Source of the DNA: Streptomyces sp. LUP47B
GTDB lineage: Bacteria; Actinomycetota; Actinomycetes; Streptomycetales; Streptomycetaceae
NCBI RefSeq assembly: GCF_001746295.1
Contig: NZ_MJAH01000021.1
Coordinates: 152,413-207,178 of the forward strand
DNA length: 54,766 nt
Direction of reading: 5' to 3'
The notes under the pieces were generated by a model. It did no database searches. It was not told the DNA's origin and saw only the letters and a program-made list of their open reading frames with translations. This document shows positions 27,745-35,330 of this stretch, one piece after another (positions within the stretch are counted from its first letter, which is position 1; each line of letters opens with the position of its first letter). A program made the translations under genes and the position numbers.

Positions 27745-28248
27745 ATGGCGGGGCTGGAGGGTTTCGAACAGCCGCGGGGAGACAGCCGTACGACGACGGC
27801 GCGCTGGTCTCCGGCGGTCGAGGACGAGCACGCACTGAAGGCGCTCGAACTGTTCGGGAATCCCACCGAGGCCGAGGTTCCGTTGCCGTCCCGGCCGGAG
27901 TCCGCGGCGGCCGCACGGCGCTTGACCCAGGTGATCGTTCTTCGTCACTGGGGGCTCACTCCGAAGATGACCGAGGACGCCGTGTTACTCGTGTCCGAGC
28001 TGGTGGGGAACGCGGTGCGGCACACCGGGGCGCGGGTGTTCGGTCTTCGGATGCGGCGTCGTCGGGGGTGGATCCGGATAGAGGTGCGGGATCCCTCCCG
28101 GGGGCTGCCCTGCCTGATGCCGGTGCAGGAGATGGATGTCAGCGGCCGAGGGCTGTTCCTCGTGGACAAGCTCTCGGACCGGTGGGGCGTGGACCTGCTG
28201 CCTCGCGGCAAGACAACCTGGTTCGAGATGCGGGTGGCTGACAGGTAG
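27745..28248 (+). CDS. ATP-binding anti-sigma-factor-like protein (RsbW/HATPase_c_2), TTA codon
   Basis: A 167-residue cytoplasmic GHKL ATPase-fold protein of the type abundant in Streptomyces as candidate anti-sigma factors or regulators. The N-box is SELVGNAVRH (84-93), the D-box EVRDPS and the G-box GRGLFLVDKLSDRWG. Codon 81 (27985-27987) is TTA, so translation should depend on bldA tRNA. The ATG at 27745 is conservative; the frame is open back to TTG 27586, which has GGGAG 8 nt upstream and would add 53 residues of low-complexity sequence. No sigma or anti-anti-sigma gene is adjacent. Confidence 0.85.
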   Translation: MAGLEGFEQPRGDSRTTTARWSPAVEDEHALKALELFGNPTEAEVPLPSRPESAAAARRLTQVIVLRHWGLTPKMTEDAVLLVSELVGNAVRHTGARVFGLRMRRRRGWIRIEVRDPSRGLPCLMPVQEMDVSGRGLFLVDKLSDRWGVDLLPRGKTTWFEMRVADR

Positions 28249-28290
28249 TCGGTGGGTCGATCAGCGGCATTCTCTGTCATAACCACTTAA

Positions 28291-29034
28291 ATGGGGCGGG
28301 TGACCGCTACCGATCGTCGGGCAGTGCTGCTCGCCACCGCCGGACTGGCGCTGACCGCGGGATGTGCGAGCAGCAGTGGTGCCGTCGCCCATCCAGTCCG
28401 TTCCCCCAGCGCGGCAGCCCCCGCCCTCCCCGCCCTCCCCGCCCAGCTCACCCACGGCCCCCGCGACCGCCCCCGGGTCGCCCTCACCTTCCACGGTGCC
28501 GGTGATCCCGCGACCGCCCGCACCCTGCTCACCGAAGCCGAGAAGTACGGCGCCCGGGTCACCGTCCTCGCCGTGGGCACATGGCTCGACGCACACCCCG
28601 ACCTCGCCCGCCGGATTCTCGACGGCGGCCACGACCTCGGCAACCACACCCTGCGCCACCTCGACATCAACGCGATGTCGGAGACCGACGCCGCAGCGGA
28701 GATCACCGGGTGCGCGGAGCGACTGAAGCGGCTCACCGGGTCGATCGGGACCTGGTTCCGGCCCTCCCGCACGCCCGTCGCCACCCCCCTCGTCACGCGG
28801 CTGGCCCAGGAGGCCGGCTACCCCCACGTCCTCTCCTACGACGTCGACTCCCTCGACTTCACCTCGCCCGGCGCCCCCGTCGTCGCCCGCAAGGTCCTCT
28901 CCGAGATCCGCGAAGGGTCCGTGGTGAGCCTGCACTTCGGGTACGCCGACACGATCGCCGCCCTCCCCGTCGTACTGGAAGAACTCGACCGGCGCGGCCT
29001 GGCCGCGGTGACCACCACGGAGCTGTTCAGCTGA
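28291..29034 (+). CDS. lipoprotein of the polysaccharide deacetylase (NodB) family with variant active site
   Basis: A 247-residue exported lipoprotein (possible twin-arginine TDRRAVLL; lipobox TAGC, C25) with a NodB domain from about 60 to 240. CE4 enzymes carry TFDDG at motif 1; here it is TFHGAGD (66-72), so the catalytic base and one metal-ligand position are changed. The metal-binding pair of motif 2 is kept (H119 and H123 in HTLRH). It may be a divergent deacetylase using another acid, or inactive. ATG 28291 has no ribosome site; GTG 28300 is an alternative. It shares one nucleotide with the next gene (TGATG), so they are co-transcribed. Confidence 0.88.
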   Translation: MGRVTATDRRAVLLATAGLALTAGCASSSGAVAHPVRSPSAAAPALPALPAQLTHGPRDRPRVALTFHGAGDPATARTLLTEAEKYGARVTVLAVGTWLDAHPDLARRILDGGHDLGNHTLRHLDINAMSETDAAAEITGCAERLKRLTGSIGTWFRPSRTPVATPLVTRLAQEAGYPHVLSYDVDSLDFTSPGAPVVARKVLSEIREGSVVSLHFGYADTIAALPVVLEELDRRGLAAVTTTELFS

Positions 29035-30233
29035 TGCCTCCCACTGCCATGAAGCGCCACCTCGTGAAGAGCGCCCTGATCGCGGGCGCCGCGTTCGTCG
29101 CCCTCGCCGCCTGCGGCACCGAGTCCAAGGACCGGGCGGACGAGGCCCCGGGCACCAAGGCGGCCGTGCCCGCCCCCGTGAAACCGGTGCGGAAAACGGA
29201 CCAGGGGCTGCCCGGCATGCCGCCCGTCCTCGATCCGAAGGACGTGTACGCGGCCGACCGGCCCAACAAGCTGTCGCCGGTGGTCAAGGACTTCCCGTCG
29301 CGGGTCTATGTGCCCAACACCGAGTCCGACACGGTCTCCGTCATCGATCCGAAGACGTACGAGATCATCGAGACGATCCGTGTGGGGCGGCAGCCCCAGC
29401 ACGTCGTGCCCTCCTGGGACCTGAAGACCCTCTGGGTCAACAACGACCGCGGGAACACCCTCACACCGATCGACCCGAGGACCGGCAAGGCGGGCGAGCC
29501 GGTCGACGTGCACGACCCGTACAACCTCTACTTCACACCCAACGGCAAGTACGCGGTCGTGATGGCCTCCCTCGACCGCGAGCTCGTCTTCCGCGACCCG
29601 CACACCATGGAGCGGGTCAAGACCGTGCCGGTCAGCTGCTACGGCGTCAACCACGCCGACTTCTCCCTGGACGGGAGGTACTTCATCGTGTCCTGCGAGT
29701 TCAGCGGTGAGCTGCTGAAGGTCGACACCGAGAAGATGAAGGTGATCGGGCAGCAGAAGCTCCCCTTCGACGGGGCCATGCCGCAGGACGTCAAGGTCTC
29801 GCCGGACGGGAAGCGGTTCTACGTCGCGGACATGATGGCCGACGGGATGTGGGTCCTGGACGGCGACACGTTCGGCAAGCCGACGCTGCTGCCCACCGGC
29901 AAGGGCGCCCACGGGCTCTACGTCAGCCGCGACTCACGCGAGATGTACGTCTCCAACCGTGGCGAAGGGACCGTCTCCGTCTTCGACTTCACACAGAACA
30001 AGCTCACCAAGAAGTGGCACCTTCCCCAGGGCGGCAGCCCCGACATGGGCGGCGTCTCGGCCGACGGCAAGGTCCTGTGGCTGTCCGGCCGCTACAACTC
30101 CGAGGTCTACGCCATCGACACCCGCACCGGCGAGCAGCTGGCCCGTGTCAAGGTCGGCAGCGGCCCGCACGGACTCGCGGTGTATCCGCAGCCGGGACGG
30201 TACTCACTCGGTCACACCGGCATCTTCCGCTGA
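29034..30233 (+). CDS. YVTN-type beta-propeller lipoprotein
   Basis: A 399-residue exported lipoprotein: signal peptide with lipobox LAAC (C27), an Ala/Pro/Lys linker, then a propeller from about 95 with repeats such as VYVPNTESDTVSVIDP, TLWVNNDRGNTLTPIDP, MYVSNRGEGTVSVFD and LWLSGRYNSEVYAID. YVTN propellers bind partners or ligands at cell surfaces; some accompany redox enzymes. The ATG overlaps the deacetylase stop codon (TGATG), so translation is coupled and the two lipoproteins probably act together at the cell surface. Its 3' end overlaps the convergent GNAT gene by 30 nt. Confidence 0.9.
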   Translation: MPPTAMKRHLVKSALIAGAAFVALAACGTESKDRADEAPGTKAAVPAPVKPVRKTDQGLPGMPPVLDPKDVYAADRPNKLSPVVKDFPSRVYVPNTESDTVSVIDPKTYEIIETIRVGRQPQHVVPSWDLKTLWVNNDRGNTLTPIDPRTGKAGEPVDVHDPYNLYFTPNGKYAVVMASLDRELVFRDPHTMERVKTVPVSCYGVNHADFSLDGRYFIVSCEFSGELLKVDTEKMKVIGQQKLPFDGAMPQDVKVSPDGKRFYVADMMADGMWVLDGDTFGKPTLLPTGKGAHGLYVSRDSREMYVSNRGEGTVSVFDFTQNKLTKKWHLPQGGSPDMGGVSADGKVLWLSGRYNSEVYAIDTRTGEQLARVKVGSGPHGLAVYPQPGRYSLGHTGIFR

Positions 30234-30884
30234 GCCGCCGAGCACCCGCGGGGTCGCGGCGAGCAGCACCGCCTCCGCGCCCACCGGACGGTAACCGGCC
30301 GCCTGGAACGCCCGCATGCTGCGGGCGTTGCCCGGTGAGACCTGGGCCCACAGCGGTTCCGTGACGAGGTGCCTGGCCGCGGTCACCAGCGCCCGCCCCA
30401 GCCCCCGGTGCCGTACGTCCTCGTCCACCTCCACCGAGACCTCCAGACGGCCGCCGACCCCGCGCCCCGTCACCAGCACCCCGCCCTGAGCCGTCCAGGC
30501 ACGGATGCCGTCGCGCCGCCTGCGGGCGTAGGCGATGCGGGGATGGTTCGCGTCCTCGATCTCCTTCAGCATGAGCGGCGGTCCGCCCGGCAGCGGATCG
30601 GCGACCAGCATCGCGTCGATGGTCTCGGACCTGCGACCGGTCCGGTCCAGGAAGGCGGCCAGGAACCGCGGGTTCAGCGTCGCGGCCAGCGCGTCGCAGT
30701 CCAGGCCGCGCAGGGTGGCGTGGACCCACTCGGGGTCCTCGTCGGTGAAGACGACCGAGTGTGCCGTGAAGGACAGCACGCCCGCGTCCCGGTGACACTC
30801 CTGCGGTACGACCGTCGTGCCGCCGTCCGCGGGCGGGAAGACGCCGCGGGCCGCCGCGTCGAGAATCTCCCGCAAGGTCTCCAT
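30204..30884 (-). CDS. GNAT family N-acetyltransferase
   Basis: A 226-residue cytoplasmic protein. Its C-terminal half (about 130-215) is a GNAT fold with the acetyl-CoA loop RHRGLGRALV and the PLWAQVSPGNARSMRAFQAAGY segment. The N-terminal half (PQECHRDAGVLSFTAHSVVF) is typical of a Streptomyces GNAT group of unknown substrate. ATG 30884 is preceded by GAGGAG 7 nt away. The stop codon lies inside the end of the beta-propeller gene, a 30-nt tail-to-tail overlap. Confidence 0.88.
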   Translation of the reverse strand: METLREILDAAARGVFPPADGGTTVVPQECHRDAGVLSFTAHSVVFTDEDPEWVHATLRGLDCDALAATLNPRFLAAFLDRTGRRSETIDAMLVADPLPGGPPLMLKEIEDANHPRIAYARRRRDGIRAWTAQGGVLVTGRGVGGRLEVSVEVDEDVRHRGLGRALVTAARHLVTEPLWAQVSPGNARSMRAFQAAGYRPVGAEAVLLAATPRVLGGSAEDAGVTE

Positions 30885-31059
30885 CACACCGCTCCTCGAG
30901 TCGTCGCCCACTGAAAGGCCCACCTTCGCAGACACGATCGAGGACGGCACCGCGGTTTTCCCCGGGTGGGCGCCGCACCGGAGGTCGGCGCGGGCGGCTA
31001 ATCTGACCTGCGGCAGCAAGCCAGCGAGACACGACAAAGGCAAGAAAAGGGGCGGACCG

Positions 31060-31278
31060 GTGGCGCACATCGACATCGAGGAAGCACGCAAGCAGTTCGA
31101 GCGGATCGATGCGGACGGGGACGGCACCATCACCGCCGCCGAGTTCAAGTCCGCCCTGGCCCAGGGCGGCGACTGGAACGTGACCGAGTCGGTCGCCGAG
31201 GCGATCATCAAGAGCCGCGACCTGAACGGCGACAAGCTCCTGTCGTTCGACGAGTTCTGGGCCTTCCTGAACAAGTAG
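31060..31278 (+). CDS. EF-hand calcium-binding protein
   Basis: A 72-residue cytoplasmic protein with two canonical EF-hand loops, DADGDGTITAAE (about 18-29) and DLNGDKLLSFDE (about 54-65), each with Asp/Asn at positions 1, 3 and 5 and Glu at 12. From memory it closely resembles the small CabD-type calcium-binding protein of S. coelicolor. GTG 31060 follows AAAAGGGGCGG. It is single-gene, with a shared terminator hairpin at 31292-31334. It may buffer or sense calcium in development; no target is visible here. Confidence 0.92.
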   Translation: MAHIDIEEARKQFERIDADGDGTITAAEFKSALAQGGDWNVTESVAEAIIKSRDLNGDKLLSFDEFWAFLNK

Positions 31279-31291
31279 AGCCGACGGTGAG

Positions 31292-31334
31292 GGGGGCGCT
31301 CCGCGAGCTTCGGCACGCTTCGGTGAGCGCCCCC
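31292..31334. terminator. bidirectional terminator between the EF-hand and ABC ATPase genes
   Basis: GGGGGCGCTC (31292-31301) pairs with GAGCGCCCCC (31325-31334), a 10-bp stem with a 23-nt loop, centred between convergent stop codons at 31278 and 31339. Confidence 0.7.
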
Positions 31335-31338
31335 TTCG

Positions 31339-32166
31339 TCATGCCCCGCCCCGGATCCGTACCGTCCAGCGCCCGTCGTGGCGCTCCAGGACCAGCGGCA
31401 GGTCGAAGCACTTGCCGACCTGGTCACCGGTCAGGACGTCCGACGCCGGGCCCTGCGCGAGGACCCGGCCCTCGCGCAGCAGCATCGCGTGGGTGGTGCC
31501 CGCCGGGAGTTCCTCCAGATGGTGGGTGACCAGGACCGTCGCCAGTGCCGGATGCTCCCGGCGCAGGGCGTCCAGGGCCTCGATCAGCCGCTCGCGGCCC
31601 GGGAGGTCGAGGCCGGTCGCCGGTTCGTCGAGGAGCAGCAGCCGCGGTTCGGGCTCCCCCAGCTCTCGGCTTCGCTCGAGCCGGGCGGTACCCCCATGCG
31701 CGCGGGCGATGAGCGTACGGCCGCGCTGCCCCTGTGAGAGCGTCGGCCAGCGCGCGTCGCCGAACTCGGCGAGGCCCAGGGTGCCGATGAGCCGGTCGGC
31801 CCTGTTCCGTTGCCCCTGCGTCGGCCGCCAACGGGGGAGCGGGGCAACGGAGTTGGTGAGCCCGGTCAGCACGATGTCCCGGACCTTCAGGGGTGCGGTG
31901 AGGGGATGACGCGGGTCGACGTGACCGACGTGGGCGCGCAGCTCCCGCAGGTCGACCCGGCCGAGCCTGCGGCCCAGTACCTCGACCGTGCCGCGGGTGG
32001 GATGGACCAGGGCGCCGCACAGGCTGAGCAGGGTGGACTTGCCCGCGCCGTTGGCGCCCAGGAGTGCCCAGTGCTCGCCCGCCCGGACGGTCAGGGAGAC
32101 CTCCTGGAGGATCGGCCTCCCGTCCCGGACGACGTGCACGTCCTCGGTGCGCAGGACCTCCGTCAC
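31339..32166 (-). CDS. ABC transporter ATPase with repeat-derived insertion
   Basis: A 275-residue cytoplasmic ABC ATPase: Walker A GANGAGKST, signature LSQGQRGR, Walker B LLLLDEPATGLD and H-switch VTHHLEEL. Between signature helix and Walker B, where relatives have about 6 residues, this protein has about 19 (HGGTARLERSRELGEPEPR); the extra 13 or so are encoded by a repeat at 31651-31696. GTG 32166 overlaps the leuA stop codon by 4 nt, so it is co-transcribed with leuA. No permease gene lies beside it; it may be a soluble ABC ATPase (ModF-like) or serve a distant permease. Confidence 0.88.
   Translation of the reverse strand: MTEVLRTEDVHVVRDGRPILQEVSLTVRAGEHWALLGANGAGKSTLLSLCGALVHPTRGTVEVLGRRLGRVDLRELRAHVGHVDPRHPLTAPLKVRDIVLTGLTNSVAPLPRWRPTQGQRNRADRLIGTLGLAEFGDARWPTLSQGQRGRTLIARAHGGTARLERSRELGEPEPRLLLLDEPATGLDLPGRERLIEALDALRREHPALATVLVTHHLEELPAGTTHAMLLREGRVLAQGPASDVLTGDQVGKCFDLPLVLERHDGRWTVRIRGGA
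31651..31696 (-). repeat. Streptomyces small palindromic repeat inserted in frame in the ABC ATPase gene
   Basis: The core GGCTCGAGCGAAGCCGAGAG, flanked by GGGGGTACC on one side and TGGGGGAGCCC on the other, matches a short palindromic element that I recall as dispersed in Streptomyces genomes. Here it is read as codons between the signature helix and Walker B. Genome-wide copy number cannot be checked here. Confidence 0.6.
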
Positions 32167-33824
32167 CGCATCGCCCGGTTCAGCGCGGACAGCACGGCCT
32201 GGACGGCGGCGGCCGGACCCACACCGGCGCCCCAGGCCGTCGTACGGCCGTTGACGCGGCACTCGGCGTAGGCCGCCGTGCCGTCCTCGGCGAAGTCGAC
32301 GACCTCGACGGCGTACCCGGCACCGGCGAGCGCGTCCACGAAGGCCGAGAGCGGACCGGTGCCCGTGCCCTCGTGGTCGCCGACGCGCTCGTGGCACTCC
32401 AGCGTGCCGACGAAGCGGTGGACGCCGGGCGCCTCCTCGTACGCCGTCCCGTCGTGCAGCCTTACCTCGCCCTCGGTGAGATAGGTGGCCCTGAACAGCT
32501 CGTACAGCTCCTTGGGGGTCATCTCCCGGCCGCTCGTGTCGGTGGCCTCCTGAACGACACGGGAGAAGTCGGCGCGCATGTGGGGCGGCAGGTCGAGGCC
32601 GTGGTGCGTGCGCAGCAGATACGCCGTTCCGCCCTTGCCCGACTGGGAGTTGACGCGGATCACCGCCTCGTACGTCCGCCCGATGTCGGCCGGGTCGATC
32701 GGCAGGTACGGGACCTGCCAGGGCTCGTCCGGGTGCCCGGCCCGGTGCGCGAGGCCCTTGCTGATGGCGTCCTGGTGGGTGCCGGAGAAGGCGGTGTGGA
32801 CGAGCTCGCCCGCGTACGGGTGGCGGGGGTGCACGGGCAGCCGGTTGCAGTGCTCGACCGTCTCGCGGACGGAGTCGATATCGCCGAAGTCGACCTCGGG
32901 GTCCACCCCTTGGGCGTACAGGTTCATCGCGAGGGTCACCAGGTCGACGTTGCCGGTGCGCTCGCCGTTGCCGAACAGACAGCCCTCCACGCGCTGGGCG
33001 CCGGCCAGCACGGCGAGTTCGGCGCAGGCGACGCCGGTGCCGCGGTCGTTGTGCGGGTGGACGGAGAGGATCACGGAGTCGCGACGGGCCAGATGGCGGT
33101 GGACGTACTCGATCTGGTCGGCGTAGACGTTCGGGGTGGCGATCTCGACGGTCGCGGGCAGGTTGTGGGTGACCGGGCGGTCCGGGCTCGCGTCCCACAG
33201 TTCCGTCAGTCCGTCGCACAGCTCCAGGACGAAGTCCGGCTCGGTCAGGTTGAAGGTCTCGGGGGAGAACTGGAAGCGGACGGCTGTGCCTTTGAGTGCC
33301 TCGGCCCGCCGTGCCATGTGCTCGGCCGCCTCCCGCACGGTCCGCCACACCTCCTCCCGGTCCCGGCCCAGGACGACGTCCCGCCACACCGGTGAGGTCG
33401 CGATGTACAGATGGACGACGGCACGCGGCAGTCCGGCGATCGAGTCGAAGGTCCGGTCGATGAGGTCGGTGCGGGCGGGCGTGAAGACGACGGGAGTGAC
33501 GTCGTCGGGGACGGCCCCGCCGGTCACCAGATGCCGTACGAAGTCGAAGTCGGTGCCGCTCGCGGAGGGATAGCCGACCTCGATCTCCTTGAAGCCGGTG
33601 CGCACCAACAGGTCGAAGAAGCGGCTCTTGCGGGCGGTGTCCATCGGCTCGGCGAGGGCCTGGTTGCCGTCGCGCAGATCGACCGGGACCCAGAGGGGGG
33701 CGTGCTCGATGCGGGCGGAGGGCCAACTCCGTTCGCCGACCGGTACGTTCACGCGGTCCTCGAAGGGGCGATAGCGGTGGAACGGCATGGGGCTGGGGCG
33801 CTGGGGGTTCCAGACGGAGGTCAC
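32163..33824 (-). CDS. leuA: 2-isopropylmalate synthase
   Basis: A 553-residue cytoplasmic enzyme that condenses acetyl-CoA with 2-oxoisovalerate, the first committed step to leucine. The catalytic TIM barrel has VDLRDGNQALAEP (metal and substrate residues), GFKEIEVGYPSASG, SVHPHNDRGTG with the metal-binding His pair, and GERTGNVDL. The C-terminal LeuA dimer regulatory domain (about 430-545) has KELYELF and a Gly-Ala-rich leucine-binding region (GAGVGPAAAVQAVLSAL). GTG 33824 follows AAGGA at 7 nt. A leucine-rich leader peptide and alternative hairpins precede it, indicating attenuation. A divergent GntR regulator shares its promoter region. Confidence 0.96.
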   Translation of the reverse strand: MTSVWNPQRPSPMPFHRYRPFEDRVNVPVGERSWPSARIEHAPLWVPVDLRDGNQALAEPMDTARKSRFFDLLVRTGFKEIEVGYPSASGTDFDFVRHLVTGGAVPDDVTPVVFTPARTDLIDRTFDSIAGLPRAVVHLYIATSPVWRDVVLGRDREEVWRTVREAAEHMARRAEALKGTAVRFQFSPETFNLTEPDFVLELCDGLTELWDASPDRPVTHNLPATVEIATPNVYADQIEYVHRHLARRDSVILSVHPHNDRGTGVACAELAVLAGAQRVEGCLFGNGERTGNVDLVTLAMNLYAQGVDPEVDFGDIDSVRETVEHCNRLPVHPRHPYAGELVHTAFSGTHQDAISKGLAHRAGHPDEPWQVPYLPIDPADIGRTYEAVIRVNSQSGKGGTAYLLRTHHGLDLPPHMRADFSRVVQEATDTSGREMTPKELYELFRATYLTEGEVRLHDGTAYEEAPGVHRFVGTLECHERVGDHEGTGTGPLSAFVDALAGAGYAVEVVDFAEDGTAAYAECRVNGRTTAWGAGVGPAAAVQAVLSALNRAMR

Positions 33825-33855
33825 GGTGTGTCCTTCGGCTCGGTCGGTCGACGGA

Positions 33856-33909
33856 GACCGGCAGCACGGCGTCCCGCGGCGGGGTGCCGGTCGCGTCAGG
33901 CCCCGCCGC
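33856..33909 (-). promoter_or_regulatory. leuA attenuator (alternative hairpins)
   Basis: A 9-bp stem joins 33901-33909 (inside the leader peptide frame) with 33876-33884. Another 8-bp stem joins 33885-33892 with 33856-33863. The right arm of the second lies in the loop of the first, so the two exclude each other in practice. Ribosome stalling on the leucine codons would decide which forms. There is no U-tract, so termination would not be of the simple intrinsic type. Confidence 0.6.
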
Positions 33910-33943
33910 GGCAGCCGAGAAGAAGGAGACCGCTGAGCGTCAT
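33896..33943 (-). CDS. leucine-rich leader peptide of leuA
   Basis: A 15-codon frame, MTLSGLLLLGCRGGA, ending in TGA at 33896-33898. Five of 15 residues are leucine, four of them consecutive, in the classical form of a leucine-biosynthesis leader peptide. The -10 hexamer TAGCCT ends 7 nt before the ATG, so the leader is probably translated from a leaderless transcript. It precedes the alternative hairpins at 33856-33909 and the leuA start by about 70 nt. Confidence 0.8.
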   Translation of the reverse strand: MTLSGLLLLGCRGGA

Positions 33944-33949
33944 GCCGGT

Positions 33950-33979
33950 AGGCTAGCCACCTGTCAGGTCCTCAGACAA
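33950..33979 (-). promoter_or_regulatory. leuA promoter
   Basis: A TTGTCT -35 (33974-33979), 18-nt spacer and TAGCCT -10 (33950-33955) on the minus strand. The start point would fall at or near the leader peptide ATG at 33943. An imperfect dyad (TGTC, 9 nt, GACA at 33962-33978) covers the spacer and -35 and could be an operator for the divergent GntR regulator. Confidence 0.6.
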
Positions 33980-34031
33980 GTGAGAATTCACGAGTACCGT
34001 CCCTTACTTCGCACGAGTGGGTGAACCGCAG

Positions 34032-34709
34032 ATGCCGCTGGGCCCCGTCCGCCCCAGCCCCCTGGTCGAACAGGCCGCCGAGCGGCTGCGCGAGCAGATC
34101 ACCGCCGGCCACTGGCCCGTGGGCACCAAGCTGCCCGGTGAGACCACGCTCGCGAAGGAACTGGGCGTCGGCCGCTCCACGGTCCGCGAGGCGCTGCGGG
34201 CGCTGGCCGGGGCGGGGCTCGTGCAGCCGAGACAGGGCGCGGGAGTCTTCGTCACCGCGACACGGACGGTGGAGGACTGGCCCACGCGTCTGCGCCGGGC
34301 CGCGGTCACGGACGTCTACGAGGTCCGCATGGCGGTGGAGGTCCACGCGGCCCGCCTCGCCGCGCGCCGCCGCACCCCCGAGGACGTGACGGCGATGGAA
34401 CGCGCGCTGGAGGGCCGGCGGGCCGCCTCCGCCTCCTCCGACGCGGCCTTCGTCGACGCGGACATCACCTTCCACGCGGCGGTGGTCGCGGCCGCGCACA
34501 ACCCCGTACTCGCCGACCTGTTCAGTGAGTTCACGCCCGTCCTGCGTGAGGGCCTGATCGAGTTGCTGGCCCTGACCGCCATGCGCGACGACGACCCCAA
34601 CACCGCGGAGGAGGCCCATGCGGCACTGGTACGGGCGGTGGCGGACGGGGACGCGGAGGGGGCGGCGGAGATTCTCCGGGCGGAGCTGGAGGACCCGTTC
34701 GCGGGCTGA
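34032..34709 (+). CDS. GntR-family (FadR/FCD subgroup) transcriptional regulator
   Basis: A 225-residue DNA-binding regulator. The winged helix-turn-helix is at about 8-78 (KLPGETTLAKELGVGRSTVREALRAL). The all-helical FCD ligand domain is at about 88-220, with putative metal ligands in VYEVRMAVEVHAARLAA, DADITFHAAVVAAAHNP and EEAHAALVRAV, as in metal-dependent carboxylate-sensing FCD proteins. ATG 34032 is preferred; GTG 34017 is an alternative without a ribosome site. It is divergent from leuA, with a candidate operator in the shared 88-nt region, so it may control leuA, itself or both. The ligand is unknown. Confidence 0.92.
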   Translation: MPLGPVRPSPLVEQAAERLREQITAGHWPVGTKLPGETTLAKELGVGRSTVREALRALAGAGLVQPRQGAGVFVTATRTVEDWPTRLRRAAVTDVYEVRMAVEVHAARLAARRRTPEDVTAMERALEGRRAASASSDAAFVDADITFHAAVVAAAHNPVLADLFSEFTPVLREGLIELLALTAMRDDDPNTAEEAHAALVRAVADGDAEGAAEILRAELEDPFAG

Positions 34710-34749
34710 TCGGCGGTGAGGAGCCGTCGCCGTACCGGCCCCCGGGCGA

Positions 34750-35292
34750 TCACACGATGTCGAGCGGCCGGTGCGGTCCGTCCGGCGGCTCGATCCCGAC
34801 GGTGTCCCCGGGACGCACCACGCCTCCCACCGCGACGACACCCATGATCCCGGATTTGAAGCGGGCGCCCCCGTCGGGGCCCCGCCCGACGACCTCCTTC
34901 AGCAGGCCCTTGCGGAAGCCGTCGATCTGCGCACACGGATTCCGCAGGCCGGTCACCTCGACGACGGCCTCGTCGCCCAGATGCAGCAGGGTCCCCACGG
35001 AGAGCCCCAGCAGGTCGACGCCCCGCGTCGTCACGTTCTCCCCGAGCTGCCCGGCACCCACCTCGAACCCGGCCACGCGGAGCTCCTCGAACAACTCCTC
35101 GTGCATCAGATGCACTTGCCGGAGGTTGGGCTGCGAGGGATCCTTCTTCATCCGGAACCGGTGCTTGACCGTCGCTCCGCCATGAACGTCCCCCTCCACA
35201 CCGAACCCGGCGAGCAGCGTGATGCTCTCGCGGTTCGGCTTGGTGAAGGAGTACGTCCCGTTGCTGCTGACCGCAGCGATCTTCCCGCCCAT
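34750..35292 (-). CDS. MOSC domain protein
   Basis: A 180-residue cytoplasmic protein of the MOSC family (molybdenum cofactor sulfurase C-terminal domain). It shows the family features GVEGDVHGG near the N-terminus, GQLGENVTTRG, and the conserved cysteine in LRNPCAQIDGF, the presumed sulfur carrier. Standalone MOSC proteins are linked to molybdopterin or sulfur transfer; no molybdenum enzyme gene is near. ATG 35292 fits the family start. It lies tail to tail with the GntR gene, 40 nt away. Confidence 0.92.
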   Translation of the reverse strand: MGGKIAAVSSNGTYSFTKPNRESITLLAGFGVEGDVHGGATVKHRFRMKKDPSQPNLRQVHLMHEELFEELRVAGFEVGAGQLGENVTTRGVDLLGLSVGTLLHLGDEAVVEVTGLRNPCAQIDGFRKGLLKEVVGRGPDGGARFKSGIMGVVAVGGVVRPGDTVGIEPPDGPHRPLDIV

Positions 35293-35330
35293 GGGGACAG
35301 CCTACGATCAGGGCGCAGGTCATGCACCGG

